Shown: positions 40,936 to 49,319 of the stretch, one piece after another
How the letters are laid out: each line of letters starts with the position of its first letter
How positions within the stretch are numbered: the stretch's first letter is position 1
Origin: Bacillota bacterium
GTDB lineage: Bacteria > Bacillota > UBA4882 > UBA8346
Direction of reading: 5' to 3'
Length of the DNA: 52,325 nucleotides
Assembly (NCBI GenBank): GCA_023401925.1
Contig: JAEXDA010000075.1
Coordinates: 1-52,325 of the forward strand
Notes under the pieces: model-generated
The model's input: the letters and a program-made list of their open reading frames with translations, nothing else
Told to the model about the DNA's origin: nothing
The model's database searches: none
Translations under genes and position numbers: made by a program

Positions 40936-42186
40936 ATGTTTATTCAATACCATCAAGACAAACAAAAAATACCGATTAAGGTGTGGCTAAAAAAGCAAGA
41001 AGAATTGGAGGCGGAGTGCCAGAGACAGGCCGTAAACTTGGCGAACTTACCTTTTGCATTTCAGCATATCGCTTTAATGCCGGATACCCATGCCGGATAT
41101 GGAATGCCCATTGGCGGCGTTTTAGCGACGGAGAATGTAATCATCCCCAACGCGGTTGGCGTTGACATTGGTTGTGGTATGGGGTTTATTCATACCAACA
41201 TTCCCGTGAGCATATTGCGAAATGTGAATACGCCCAACGGAAAATTGGCGCGGCAAATTATCGGCGCGATCATGCGCGAGGTCCCAACCGGTTTTGCCCA
41301 TCATAAACAACCCCAGGAATGCGTGGCGCTCGATCGTTTTGAACCGGAATCCTTCGGACTCTCTTTCCCTCAAGAGTTATTGGGAGAGCTTGATGAAGGA
41401 TACTATCAAGTAGGTACTTTGGGAGGCGGGAACCATTTTATCGAGTTGCAGGAGGATGAAGAAGGACATTTGGCGTTGATGTTGCATTCCGGTTCCCGGA
41501 ACTTCGGTTATAAGATTTGCAACTATTATAATCAATTGGCCAAAACATTGAACCGGGAATGGCGGAGCAGGGGAATGGAAGTGTCGCCTGAGTGGGATTT
41601 GGCGTACTTGCCTCTTGATGCCGATGAGGGGAAAGCCTACAGCATTTGGATGAACTTGGCTCTGGAGTTTGCCCGGGAGAACCGGCAATTGATGATGGAA
41701 CGGATCAAAAATATTGTTTTTAATTGTGTCAAGAAATATGCCGGGTTTAGCGGGATTGAAATCACTATGGAAGTGAACGCCCATCATAATTATGCGGTTT
41801 TGGAAGAACATTTCGGCAAACAGGTTTGGGTGCACCGTAAAGGGGCAATCCGGGCTGGAGCGGGAGAACTGGGAATCATCCCCGGGGCCATGGGTTCCTA
41901 TAGCTACATTGTGGAAGGGCTGGGGAATCCGGATAGCTTTTGTTCTTCTTCTCACGGGGCCGGCCGGAAAATGAGCCGCAAGGAAGCAGAAAGAAAATTC
42001 CGTTATCAGGATGTCTTACAAGACTTGGAAAGAATGGACATTGCTTTAGGGACTCCAAGGAGAAGCAAGATCAGCGATGAATGCCGCTGGGCTTATAAAG
42101 ATATTGAGCGGGTTATTGAGGACGAAAGGGATTTGGTGAGGCCCATCATGAGATTAAAGACAGTGGCGGTGGTGAAAGGGAGTTAA
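40936..42186 (+). CDS. rtcB: RNA-splicing ligase RtcB
   Basis: A 416-residue RtcB ligase, which joins RNA 3'-phosphate or 2',3'-cyclic-phosphate ends to 5'-OH ends with Mn2+ and GTP. Motifs: MPDTHAGYGMPIGG, NAVGVDIGCGM with metal ligands Asp77 and Cys80, LGGGNHFIE, MLHSGSRNFG, VNAHHNY and the guanylated His340 in CSSSHGAGRKMSR. AAAAGGATG precedes the ATG. No rtcA, rtcR or archease gene is adjacent. The protein is somewhat shorter than E. coli RtcB and of the bacterial short class. Confidence 0.95.
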   Translation: MFIQYHQDKQKIPIKVWLKKQEELEAECQRQAVNLANLPFAFQHIALMPDTHAGYGMPIGGVLATENVIIPNAVGVDIGCGMGFIHTNIPVSILRNVNTPNGKLARQIIGAIMREVPTGFAHHKQPQECVALDRFEPESFGLSFPQELLGELDEGYYQVGTLGGGNHFIELQEDEEGHLALMLHSGSRNFGYKICNYYNQLAKTLNREWRSRGMEVSPEWDLAYLPLDADEGKAYSIWMNLALEFARENRQLMMERIKNIVFNCVKKYAGFSGIEITMEVNAHHNYAVLEEHFGKQVWVHRKGAIRAGAGELGIIPGAMGSYSYIVEGLGNPDSFCSSSHGAGRKMSRKEAERKFRYQDVLQDLERMDIALGTPRRSKISDECRWAYKDIERVIEDERDLVRPIMRLKTVAVVKGS

Positions 42187-42550
42187 TAATCAAAGTATCC
42201 AGGGTAAAGGAAAAGAGTACATCGGACTATCTTGAAAATTATTTCTTTGACCGGATCGATTTGTTGGACGAGAGAAAGAATTATTTCCGTTCATAAAAAA
42301 TTATTATAGAAAAATTATTTTTGGGAAAAAACAATTATTTCTATCGAAGGAAAATATGATAGATCCCGGTCCGTGTTTATTCTCTGATGCCCTTCATATC
42401 CCTCTTGATTCAAAATAATAGCCGGATTCTTAAACCTGTGAAAGGATTTGGTGAAAACTTTCATCGAGTTCCAAGGCTTTTCGTTATTTTACAGAGGGAT
42501 GGAGGGCTGGGAGGGGATGCCAAAAAATAAAGGAAGACGATTTATAGAGT
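42187..42550. other. AT-rich intergenic stretch between convergent genes
   Basis: No supported gene. Just after rtcB a 33-codon frame without a start (ending NYFRS before a TAA at about 42296) may be coding debris. A run of AAAAATTATT repeats lies around 42295-42350. No convincing terminator hairpin was found. Confidence 0.4.
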
Positions 42551-43744
42551 CTAAAGGCTTTTCCCATTTATGGCCTTTTTCCAGCCGCCGATTTGTTTTT
42601 GAATGCCCAAAGTCATCAGCAAACATATCAACCCGAAGGTGATAAAAATCAAATTGAGTCCGAGATAGGTGCCGATGATTCCAGATAAAAGCGGGGCGCT
42701 GAATAAGCCGAGGGTCCGGGCTGTCTGCTGCATGGCGTAGGCTCGTCCGCGAAAGTCGGAATCGACTTTGGCGGCAATCAAGGCGGCTGAGGAAGGCGAA
42801 ATGGCTGCCATAAAAGTGCCAAAGATAAAATAAAGCCCGGCAAAAAGCCATAACTGATTGGCAAAACCTAATAAAACACAAACGAATCCGATCCCGAATA
42901 ATCCTATTAAGATCGTGCGAATATAAGAAATCTTTTCGGCAATGCGGCTCCAGATATAAGCGGTCAGAAAGAGCGCAAAACCGGGAAGGGAATAAGTAAA
43001 GCCACTGATTATTTTGGAAGTATCGGGCGCGATTTGGTGGATATATAAGGCTAAAATAGGTATTAAGGCCGACATTACCAGCGCGTTTAAAAATTCTACA
43101 CTCATGACGGTCACCATCACCGGCATTTTAAAAACTTGTTGACAATCCTGCCATATGGAAGTTTTGACGACGATTTGCGGTTTTTCTCTCTCCTCTACTC
43201 CGAATGCGACCATCAAAAAAGCTGACAATACGAGAGCGCCGGAAAGTAACATGGATCCCCGGTAACCGATGAAAGAGGCTAAAAGCCCTCCTAGGGCAGG
43301 CCCTAAAATGGTTCCGGCGGACTGAAGCGTATAGGCGACGGAGACATATCTGCCGGATTCCGCTTTGGGGGTGTTTGTAGCAATTAAGGCGATAGAACCC
43401 GGAATGAATCCGGTTAGGATACCATTCATGAGCCGTAAAAAAAGTAATTGGCTATAATTTTGACAAAAGCTCATTCCGATATAAACCAGACTTAGGCAAA
43501 GTCCGGCCCGCATAACCATAGGTTTTCGTCCGTATTTGTCGGCCATTTTACCCCAAACCGGCCCCATAATGGAAGAACCGGAAAATTGCAAAGTAAAAAG
43601 AAGGCCGGACCAAAAGGGTAAATCCTGGGTAATTCCCAATTCTTTTAAGAATAATGGCAGAAAGGGGGCAATTTGTTCCCAACTGAATGCGGCGAGAAAA
43701 ATGGTAAACGATAAGATGATTAAATTACGGCGGTAATAATTCAT
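42551..43744 (-). CDS. MFS-family efflux transporter
   Basis: A 397-residue membrane protein with 12 hydrophobic helices. It has the drug:H+ antiporter features of the major facilitator superfamily: GKMADKYGRKPMV (motif A) between helices 2 and 3, RLMNGILTGFIPGSIAL (motif B with Arg) and LGPALGGLLASFIGYRGSM (motif C) in helix 5. This points to export of small amphipathic compounds. Substrate cannot be told. A GGGAA site precedes the start. It is a single gene, convergent with rtcB. Confidence 0.9.
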   Translation of the reverse strand: MNYYRRNLIILSFTIFLAAFSWEQIAPFLPLFLKELGITQDLPFWSGLLFTLQFSGSSIMGPVWGKMADKYGRKPMVMRAGLCLSLVYIGMSFCQNYSQLLFLRLMNGILTGFIPGSIALIATNTPKAESGRYVSVAYTLQSAGTILGPALGGLLASFIGYRGSMLLSGALVLSAFLMVAFGVEEREKPQIVVKTSIWQDCQQVFKMPVMVTVMSVEFLNALVMSALIPILALYIHQIAPDTSKIISGFTYSLPGFALFLTAYIWSRIAEKISYIRTILIGLFGIGFVCVLLGFANQLWLFAGLYFIFGTFMAAISPSSAALIAAKVDSDFRGRAYAMQQTARTLGLFSAPLLSGIIGTYLGLNLIFITFGLICLLMTLGIQKQIGGWKKAINGKSL

Positions 43745-43820
43745 GATGTTCCCTGATTTATTTTTTAAGAGTATATATATAATTGGCGGTTTTGATTAAT
43801 AATCCTTTCTGAAATAAAAA

Positions 43821-43949
43821 GGGGCTGTTCCAAAAAATAAATTCATGCCTTAGCGTGCTCGCAAAGAAATTCAATATAGTGAATTGACGCCATGGGATAA
43901 ACCCATAGATTGCATTTCTGTTGATTTTGGATTGTTTTGGACAGCACCT
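43821..43949. repeat. Palindromic intergenic element with GGGGCTGTTCCAAAA ends
   Basis: The left end GGGGCTGTTCCAAAA (43821-43835) is matched by TTTTGGACAGCACC near 43935-43948 in inverted orientation, with one base missing. Inside are CAATATAG and a GCCATGG centre. Size and layout resemble the element at 4494-4610. It may be a non-autonomous mobile element. Confidence 0.55.
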
Positions 43950-44090
43950 AGAAGAGCAAAAGGAGATTTACATTTGTGGTTCGGGTTCTTTGGTGAACAA
44001 TAGTGAATAATGGGAGGGAAATAAATAAAGGCAAAAATAGTAAGGTAGATTTGTGGAGCGCCTTTCCAACCATGATCCAGGAATGGGAGA

Positions 44091-44648
44091 TTATCTCCAG
44101 GTTAGAACGTGGGGAGGTTTTCTGGTATAAGATGAAGGAATAAATTCCGGGTAACCGGTGATGATGGGAGCGACCGCTGTTAAATTTTCATCGATTCCAA
44201 GCTCCGTTTTGAAGTCCGGATCGTCTAAAAGGGCGAATGAAAATCCAATCCAGCATGTTCCCAATCCTTCGGCGTGAGTCGCTAACATTAAATTTTGAGC
44301 GGCAAGACAGCAGTCTCCATAAGAAGTCGCTCCTTGGCCACCATAAATGATGATCAGGGTTCCGGCGTTATAAAAAATGTTAAACTCGGGATCGGCCAGG
44401 ATTTTTCGGTAATCATGGGGATCGGGTTTGCTTTGTAGAGATGCCAGACAAAGTATTTTCGCCCGATCGGAGTATTTTTTTAACAATTCTTGATCTTGGA
44501 TAATTGCGAACGACCAGGGTTGAGAATTTGAAGCGCTTGGCGCCAAAGTCGCCGCCTCCAGGAGTTTGTTAATCAGTTCTCTCGGTATAGGCGTATTTTT
44601 ATATTTGCGGATTGAGCGGCGGGTATAAAGGGCGTGAATTAGTTCCAT
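44091..44648 (-). CDS. Nitroreductase-family flavoprotein
   Basis: A 185-residue FMN enzyme of the nitroreductase fold: N-terminal HALYTRRSIRKYKNTPIPRE with the FMN-phosphate Arg pair, LAPSASNSQPWSF, and C-terminal NLMLATHAEGLGTCWIGFSF. Members reduce nitro compounds, quinones or flavins with NAD(P)H; the specific substrate is not evident. CGGAGG precedes the ATG on the minus strand. It is a single gene. Length is at the short end of the family. Confidence 0.9.
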   Translation of the reverse strand: MELIHALYTRRSIRKYKNTPIPRELINKLLEAATLAPSASNSQPWSFAIIQDQELLKKYSDRAKILCLASLQSKPDPHDYRKILADPEFNIFYNAGTLIIIYGGQGATSYGDCCLAAQNLMLATHAEGLGTCWIGFSFALLDDPDFKTELGIDENLTAVAPIITGYPEFIPSSYTRKPPHVLTWR

Positions 44649-44827
44649 GATGATGCCTCCGTAAAAGGATATTTATCCATTATTATTCCCTGCAAGTTTA
44701 GATTATTATCATTAATTAATCAATGGGCTGTGGTATAGGAATAAAGACTCGAAAATTGGGAGCAATATCATTCCAATTGATGAATGATCAATATAAGCGT
44801 TCTGTAGATTCGGAATGGAAGGACTAC

Positions 44828-45484
44828 TTAAAAATAGAGATTCATTCCGACATTGAAGCATAATCCATTTCCATCTACGTAACTCGGCAAAGTGCCGCTT
44901 GCATCTACACCGGATATGTCGGTAAATTCTGTCGTCCGGTAAATAACCTCTCCTTTGAAGGCGACATTGGAGAATTTAAGCTCCAGTCCATAGCCTAAAT
45001 TGAGCCCCACACCACTGAAAGTAGCATCTCCACTTCCATAATAGTTATTAACGGAGCCATATTCGACTTCCAATGAAGTGAGGCATAAACCCACCAGGAT
45101 ATATGGCTTAAAATGTTGAGACGGACCGATAAATTTTTTAAAATTCATATCAAAAATACCATAACGGGCATCCATTGGTCCTCCAAGAGAATCAACTCCA
45201 TCATGGGAAGAAGCGGTCAAACCCAACTCCAACGCGCAACCATGGAATTCCATTCCGAGAGTTAAAGATAGACCGTTTCCCGGATCCAATGCTGGTATAG
45301 AATCGAATTCTGTTTCGTAGCCGTTAGAAAAATAAAAATCTTTCGCATCAGTATTAATCGAATTATAAACTTGCGAAACTCCAAGGTAAAATTCAGGTCT
45401 GGCATAAGCAAAAGAAGCCAATCCTAATAAAAGGACCATTGCCAATAAACTAGCTGTAAGGCATATATGGATGATGCGTTTCAT
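44828..45484 (-). CDS. Putative outer-membrane beta-barrel protein
   Basis: A 218-residue protein with a clear signal peptide (cleavage after FAYA, about residue 28). The rest has no hydrophobic helix but many alternating short strands rich in Tyr, Gly and Phe (EFYLGVSQVYNS, LSLTLGMEF, FKPYILVGLCLTSLEVEY, GVGLNLGYGLELKFSNVAFK). It ends NVGMNLYF, with the terminal Phe that the BAM machinery recognises. This matches an OmpA/OprF-type eight-strand barrel. AAGGAGG precedes the ATG. If correct, the organism has an outer membrane. No BAM or LPS gene is in the window to confirm it. Confidence 0.7.
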   Translation of the reverse strand: MKRIIHICLTASLLAMVLLLGLASFAYARPEFYLGVSQVYNSINTDAKDFYFSNGYETEFDSIPALDPGNGLSLTLGMEFHGCALELGLTASSHDGVDSLGGPMDARYGIFDMNFKKFIGPSQHFKPYILVGLCLTSLEVEYGSVNNYYGSGDATFSGVGLNLGYGLELKFSNVAFKGEVIYRTTEFTDISGVDASGTLPSYVDGNGLCFNVGMNLYF

Positions 45485-45697
45485 AGTTTTTCCTCCTTGA
45501 TTTAAGCAAAAATAACCATTAATATATTTCGGATAAAAATACCTTTTTCCTGCTAATTAAGTTAACGATTTCATGAATGTGAAGATCCAGGAAAATTAAT
45601 AGTTTTCCTGGATACGGAAAATCTGTCAATGGATTAACAATAACCACTTCTGTTTCCGGTCGCATATCATATACCATTAAAAAGGAGATGGTACATG

Positions 45698-47548
45698 GTG
45701 TGCGGTATCACCGGGTGGATTGATTGGGAAGAGGACCTGACCCAAAAAAGGAGAATTCTTGAGCATATGACGGAGACGTTGGAGGCTAGAGGGCCCGATG
45801 CCTATGGATACTGGGTGAGTGCCCGGGCCGCTATTGGACACCGGAGATTGGTCGTTGTTGATCCGGAGGGCGGCAAGCAACCTATGATCCGCCAAATCGG
45901 GGACAGGTTTTATGTATTGACTTATAACGGTGAGCTTTACAACACGGATGAAATTCGTAAAGATTTAATCCATAAGGGTTATCGGTTTCAGTCATACTCG
46001 GACACCGAGGTGGTCTTGGTCTCGTACTTGGAATGGGGACCCGCCTGTGTGGAAAAGTTTAATGGTATTTTTGCTTTTGGGGTTTGGAGCGAGTCGGATC
46101 AAAGCCTGTTTTTAGCGCGGGATCGGATGGGTGTTAAGCCGCTTTTTTATACGCAGAGAGGGGATTCGTTTTTATTTGGTTCGGAGCTTAAGGCATTACT
46201 TGCTCATCCCAAAGTGCCGGCTGAGATTGATGAGGAGGGGCTATCCGAAATATTCGGTTTAGGACCGGCGCATACCCCTGGAAACGGAGTTTATCGGGGG
46301 ATTCAAGAACTCAGGCCGGGTTGTTTTCTATGCTATGATCACAAGGGCATCAGCATTCAGAGATATTGGGGGCTAAAGAGTATGCCTCATACCGATGATC
46401 TGGATACAACTACTGCCAAAGTCCGGGAATTGGTTGAGGATTCTATTGAACGTCAGCTGGTTTCCGATGTCCCGGTTTGCACTTTTTTATCGGGAGGACT
46501 TGATTCCAGCATAATTTCGGCTGTAGCGGCCGATAGGTATCGTAAGCAGGGAAGAGCATCTTTAATTACCTATTTGGTCGATTATATTGACAATGAAAAA
46601 TTTTTTACCGCAAGCGATTTCCAACCCAATTCTGATCAATATTGGTCCAATCGGATGGCTGAGTTTTTAAATACGGATCACCGTCGTGTACTAGTTGATA
46701 CCCCCCAACTGGCCGATGCCTTACACCAAGCAACCACCGCCCGCGATTTGCCCGGGATGGCCGATGTGGATTCTTCTTTATATTTATTCTGCCAAGAGAT
46801 AAAAAAAGGCGCGACGGTTGCATTATCAGGGGAATGCGCCGACGAAATATTCGGCGGCTATCCTTGGTTTCACCGCCCGGAAACGGTGAATGCGGATACA
46901 TTCCCATGGTCGTTATCCACCGAGTTTCGTAACGAAATATTAGCTCCGGAACTCAAAAATAAAATTAATATTGATGAGTATATCCGTTTCCGATATAAAC
47001 AGGCTCTGGATGAGGTGCCGAGACTGGCGGAGGACGATCAGCAGGAAGCGAGAAGGCGGGAACTTTTTTATCTAAATATTCATTGGTTTATGGCATTGTT
47101 ATTGGAGAGGAAGGACCGGATGAGTATGGCATCAGGCTTGGAAGTCCGGGTACCTTTTTGTGATCACCGGCTTGTGGAATACGTTTGGAATATTCCCTGG
47201 GCTATGAAAAGTTGGAATCAAAGGGAGAAAGGCATTTTGCGTCGGGCCATGAGGGGACTGCTGCCAGAAGAAATTATTGCCCGTAAAAAGAGTCCGTATC
47301 CTAAAACCCATAACCCATCTTATTTAGAACAAGTCAGTCATAAGTTGTTATCAATTCTAACTGATCCGGATTCTCCAATTTTGAATTTGGTCGACCGGGA
47401 GAAAGTCATTCGAATGATTCAATCAAAAGGTCAAGATTTACAGCGTCCCTGGTTTGGACAATTAATGACAATGCCGCAATTATTCGCTTATTTAATTCAA
47501 GTCGATACCTGGTTGCGTTCTTATAAAGTTCAGATCGTAATGGAATAA
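45698..47548 (+). CDS. asnB: Asparagine synthase (glutamine-hydrolysing)
   Basis: A 616-residue enzyme. The N-terminal glutaminase (about 2-200) has the nucleophile Cys2 in CGITGWIDW, plus RGPDAYG and LTYNGELYN. The synthetase domain has the PP-loop SGGLDSS near residues 265-271 and SGECADEIFGGY. It makes asparagine from aspartate, ATP and glutamine. GTG 45698 is chosen over ATG 45695 because only it puts Cys directly after the initiator Met, as catalysis requires; AGGAG lies ten bases before it (seven before the ATG). Single-gene unit. B. subtilis has a sporulation paralogue (AsnO), so a sporulation role is possible. Confidence 0.93.
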   Translation: MCGITGWIDWEEDLTQKRRILEHMTETLEARGPDAYGYWVSARAAIGHRRLVVVDPEGGKQPMIRQIGDRFYVLTYNGELYNTDEIRKDLIHKGYRFQSYSDTEVVLVSYLEWGPACVEKFNGIFAFGVWSESDQSLFLARDRMGVKPLFYTQRGDSFLFGSELKALLAHPKVPAEIDEEGLSEIFGLGPAHTPGNGVYRGIQELRPGCFLCYDHKGISIQRYWGLKSMPHTDDLDTTTAKVRELVEDSIERQLVSDVPVCTFLSGGLDSSIISAVAADRYRKQGRASLITYLVDYIDNEKFFTASDFQPNSDQYWSNRMAEFLNTDHRRVLVDTPQLADALHQATTARDLPGMADVDSSLYLFCQEIKKGATVALSGECADEIFGGYPWFHRPETVNADTFPWSLSTEFRNEILAPELKNKINIDEYIRFRYKQALDEVPRLAEDDQQEARRRELFYLNIHWFMALLLERKDRMSMASGLEVRVPFCDHRLVEYVWNIPWAMKSWNQREKGILRRAMRGLLPEEIIARKKSPYPKTHNPSYLEQVSHKLLSILTDPDSPILNLVDREKVIRMIQSKGQDLQRPWFGQLMTMPQLFAYLIQVDTWLRSYKVQIVME

Positions 47549-47671
47549 ATTCTTTAATCAGGGGATTGAAACTCACGACTTAGCAAGTGTGATGGGCTTT
47601 CAATACAAAGTGCGTATAAGGAATTTAACATAGAATACAACTGTTAATTAAGAAGTCAATGACGGATTACG

Positions 47672-47717
47672 GATATACAATATATAGCACAAAGAATTTT
47701 GCTATATATTGTATATC
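47672..47717. repeat. 18-bp perfect palindrome, relative of the ytfQ-ytfR element
   Basis: GATATACAATATATAGCA at 47672-47689 is exactly complementary to 47700-47717 over a ten-base loop. The first 13 bases equal the core of the inverted repeat at 4521-4579. It lies between the convergent asnB and lipoprotein genes and could serve as a weak bidirectional terminator, though no T run follows. Confidence 0.8.
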
Positions 47718-47728
47718 TGCATTTAATT

Positions 47729-48187
47729 TTATTTCTGCTTGGGACTTCCTGGAGAAACGGAAGGTTTTATGTTTTTCATGGCATCTTTAATACTGCGAAC
47801 ATCTTTAGATACAGCAGTTTTATTTTTTGTTTTCACATCAGCCTGAAGTTTGGTATACATTACGTCAAAGTTGGCAGTATTCCGAAGGCTTTTTCCTTTG
47901 GATCCAGTCGGCTGAAATCTCATCATGTCCCCGCCTAATGAATTGGTCTCACTATTGACTTTTGACCAATCGCCTTTACTAAGCGAATCTTCAATTTTGG
48001 TCAGCCGGTTGGTGATATCCCTTTCGGTCATACTAGAAACAGCCGGGGTCCGTTTGGTTGGGGAAGTCATTTTGGGTCTTGTGGGGGCAGGCCTCGACTT
48101 ATTGGAACTGGGAAAAAGGGTACAGCCATTGATTATTATACTAAAAATCAACAACCAAATTGCCAAAAATATTTTCGAAGTATGCAT
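47729..48187 (-). CDS. Predicted lipoprotein of unknown function
   Basis: A 152-residue protein with a type II signal peptide: hydrophobic residues 7-20 and lipobox IINGC, so Cys22 should be lipidated. A Ser/Thr/Pro/Lys-rich linker (about 27-52) is followed by a helical region (ERDITNRLTKIEDSLSKGDW; FDVMYTKLQADVKTKN; SKDVRSIKDAMKNIK). AAGGAGGTG precedes the ATG. No named family was recognised. The charged helical repeats suggest a cell-envelope interaction domain. Confidence 0.75.
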   Translation of the reverse strand: MHTSKIFLAIWLLIFSIIINGCTLFPSSNKSRPAPTRPKMTSPTKRTPAVSSMTERDITNRLTKIEDSLSKGDWSKVNSETNSLGGDMMRFQPTGSKGKSLRNTANFDVMYTKLQADVKTKNKTAVSKDVRSIKDAMKNIKPSVSPGSPKQK

Positions 48188-48524
48188 TTTTTCACCTCCT
48201 TAGTTAGTTTGTTTGCCAAATGCCGTTTGGTAGTTTGGACATTTTGGTTACAACATTGTGCTTCTAAAAATGTTTATGCAGTCTGTTATTAGATTACCTA
48301 AGCGGGCTTTTTTTCAAACCTGTTGGGAGAATATAATTGATGGTAATCCTGGAATTAATTTCGCTCCTCAATAATTTATCCAAAGAACGCAACTGGACCG
48401 TTGAATAGATCTTGGTTTCTTATTTATCGTTTTCATCCTGGGTAGCCGATGAGCCTATTCATTGAATGAGGAAAGGTTTATGTTTTTCTAAGTAACTATT
48501 CGTAAAGTTGGGTATTCTAATTTT
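48188..48524. other. Intergenic region between divergent lipoprotein and CBO0543-like genes
   Basis: About 340 AT-rich bases. At 48470-48490 GAGGAAAGG precedes an ATG that opens only three codons before a stop, so an upstream mini-ORF ahead of the next gene is possible. No further gene or strong hairpin is visible. Confidence 0.4.
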
Positions 48525-48977
48525 ATGGCTTATATTTTGGTTGCAGCTGTGCTTTGGATATCCTTTTTTTGGCTCATACCTGGTTCTGAACGTGCTAGAT
48601 ATTATCCAACCCTACTTTTTAGCGCTTTGCTTGCATTGGTTGCTGATCTTTGTGGTGTGACTCTTGATCAGTGGGCCTACCATGGACCTGTGGTGGGAAC
48701 TTTAAGTCTTTGGTCGGATCTCGGAATTGCCCCTGCCGAAAGCGGATTATTTATGCGCTTTTATCCTATACAATGCAATAAACTGGCTAAAATATGCTAT
48801 TTTACAATTTGGTCAATGGGAAATGCCTTGGGTGAATGGATTTTTGTTCGGGAGGGCTGGATAGTTTACGATTGCTGGAATCCAATTCGCGCCACTATTT
48901 TTTATTATCTTTATTGGATTGCTGTTTGGGCCCAGGAATATTGGTATAATGCGACCGGTAGATTAAAGATACACTAG
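48525..48977 (+). CDS. CBO0543-like integral membrane protein
   Basis: A 150-residue membrane protein with about four hydrophobic helices and many Trp and Tyr. The pattern of YYPTLLFSALLALVADL, WAYHGPVVGTLSLWSDLGIA and YLYWIAVWAQEYWYN resembles the CBO0543 family, which is widespread in spore-forming Bacillota and of unknown function. The ribosome site is weak (AAAGTTGGG). It is a single gene; the stop codon lies in the first arm of an inverted repeat. Confidence 0.65.
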   Translation: MAYILVAAVLWISFFWLIPGSERARYYPTLLFSALLALVADLCGVTLDQWAYHGPVVGTLSLWSDLGIAPAESGLFMRFYPIQCNKLAKICYFTIWSMGNALGEWIFVREGWIVYDCWNPIRATIFYYLYWIAVWAQEYWYNATGRLKIH

Positions 48978-49022
48978 TAAAACGTTCTCTAAATAACTAC
49001 TCAACGATTGTGAACGTTTTAC
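48977..49022 (+). terminator. 11-bp inverted repeat at the end of the CBO0543-like gene
   Basis: GTAAAACGTTC at 48977-48987 is exactly complementary to GAACGTTTTAC at 49012-49022 over a 24-base loop. The left arm starts on the last base of the stop codon. The T-rich right arm fits a terminator, although the loop is long. Confidence 0.5.
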
Positions 49023-49220
49023 TTAAGTAGAGAGATCTTCCCCATTTCTGGTTACCATTTATTTACGATACGCTCTACTAGTTTTTAATTTAAACATAAT
49101 TAATTCATGAAATATGCCGATAATTGAGTAGATTGACGGAGTTTTGAAAGTTAGTTCATTGTGATTATTTCAGGGGTAGCTCGCGTGATGGTCCTTCAAA
49201 CAGGCTGTCATAAGAATCAA

Positions 49221-49274
49221 TGAAAATAAAACGAGCCGAAGGGTACACCCTAAACCGGCGAATTTTTATTTTCA
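49221..49274. terminator. Long A/T-tailed composite hairpin upstream of the acetyltransferase gene
   Basis: TGAAAATAAAA at 49221-49231 pairs exactly with TTTTATTTTCA at 49264-49274. Inside it GCCG pairs with CGGC, and at the tip AGGGT pairs with ACCCT over AC. The A-rich left and T-rich right arms suit a bidirectional terminator. It could instead be a leader structure of the gene starting at 49320. Confidence 0.6.
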
Positions 49275-49319
49275 TATTAGCTATAGTGACCATTTCGTTA
49301 AGGAGACTAAAGGATTTTA

